Shown here in pieces: positions 63,229 through 64,000 of a DNA stretch of 64,000 nucleotides. The DNA lies in NCBI GenBank assembly GCA_008711295.1, contig VUYV01000122.1:1385264-1449263 (forward strand). The letters are read 5' to 3'. Position numbers and translations under genes: made by a program. The notes below the pieces were generated by a model. That model made no database searches, had not been told where the DNA came from, and saw only the letters and a program-made list of their open reading frames with translations. Origin of the DNA: Anarhynchus alexandrinus (Eukaryota > Chordata > Aves > Charadriiformes > Charadriidae). Every line of letters begins with the position of its first letter. Positions within the stretch are counted from its first letter, which is position 1.

Positions 63229-64000
63229 CCCTAAGCCCAGCCAGGAAAGCAGATCCAAGGGCAAGCCAGTTTGTGGGTCAGGAGCAGAGTCGCCATCAAT
63301 GGGGAAATGATGGGGCACGGCAAGTCTGCAACACAGCTGCGGTGTATCTCAGGTGGGGTCAATCTTGACAGCCTCAGCTTAAAAGCAGCCCCCAGGGTAG
63401 GGACGTGGTCCTTGCTGAGGCCTTCAGCAGCTTTGCTTCTGTGGGTGCAGCTGTGCTTTTTCCCCTGGTTAGTCATGAGCCCAGGTAGCCAGAACCTGGT
63501 GAGGCCGCAGTGAAGACCTATGTGTACTGTATATCTAGATATTGTATCTGCATACAATAAGATTGTAAGATAATAAGATTAACAGGCAAATAGCTAGAGT
63601 GAATTGCCCTACAGATTTTGAGCAGCTAGACTTACAGAATCTCTTGTGGTTCAAGGTTTATAAGAATAACTTGGACTGCTTCTGCAGATCCTTTCTGGAT
63701 GAAAACTGCTGTGAACTCTTTATCTGGAAGTAATGCAAGTCTGTCATAAGAGAACTAAAAACTTTTGCAAAGCACATATTCCTAGTCACAGAAAAATGTT
63801 TGCCTGTGACTTTTTGTGGTTTTCTTTCTTTTGATTCTTAAAATCTTTGAGTTTTGAGGAGTATAGGCTTAGGATTATTGTTTTAATGTTTTTCCCCTAT
63901 TAGAAGTACCACATTTGTTTAGATGGAGTCAACTTCTGTATTTTACTCATAATTTTCAAGTTCTGATGACTTATCTTTTCTTTTTTTCTTCCTATTTATC
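63229..64000. other. GC-rich flank then AT-rich noncoding DNA
   Basis: From 63229 to about 63520 the sequence is GC-rich with scattered CpG pairs and no recognised element. From 63520 to the window end it returns to AT-rich unique sequence. Confidence 0.45.

Noticed and set aside
1..64000. CRISPR arrays, operons, rRNA, phage or plasmid features
   Set aside because: None were seen. The sequence is a eukaryotic nuclear region with LINE elements and microsatellites.

Overview
The window looks like vertebrate nuclear DNA, most likely from a bird. The evidence is a set of CR1 LINE fragments. Several keep the family's C-terminal ORF2 frame, and several end in the family's short 3' repeat (ATTCTATG-type or AATCACGG-type tails). 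Turtles and crocodilians also carry CR1, so a non-avian sauropsid cannot be excluded from this sequence alone. The background is AT-rich and CpG-poor. I found no host gene that I can name, no CpG-island promoter, no rRNA or tRNA gene, and no prokaryotic feature. The sequence fits a long intron or a gene desert.

Layout. 1-7 kb: unique AT-rich DNA with an old CR1 relic (3426-3539), a CATC microsatellite (about 5204-5269) and a CR1 3' tail (6847-6955). 7-20 kb: four substantial CR1 copies (7091-7835 minus, 9118-9964 plus, 14950-15402 plus, 18652-19127 minus), several degraded CR1-clade relics, and a GC-rich block with an 18-bp C-rich tandem repeat (18253-18640). 20-30 kb: mostly unique DNA with a GC-rich block at 22.9-23.5 kb. 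30-34 kb: a second young CR1 copy (30144-30727 minus), and an ancient CR1/L3-like relic (about 32990-33600) in which scattered reverse transcriptase motifs can still be read. 34-46 kb: unique DNA with a canonical G-quadruplex motif, a perfect 20-bp palindrome inside a longer hairpin, and an internal CR1 fragment ending at the window's only N (45668). 46-64 kb: unique DNA with a TG repeat, a 54-nt polypurine tract and short duplications. A GC-rich block at the end (63.0-63.5 kb) contains a diverged copy of a segment at 22.9-23.1 kb.

The recognisable coding material is retrotransposon debris. The CR1 copies are 5'-truncated, as expected for target-primed reverse transcription that aborts early. 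They fall into at least three age layers: two near-identical copies with AATCACGG tails, middle-aged copies with one nonsense codon each, and relics found only by reading translated motifs. None could move by itself, because each lacks the endonuclease and most or all of the reverse transcriptase.

The points most worth checking are the unclassified GC-rich repeat pair, the 20-bp palindrome hairpin, the ancient reverse transcriptase relic, the N-bounded CR1 fragment, and a roughly 200-codon minus-strand frame at 17.3-18.0 kb interrupted by a single stop.
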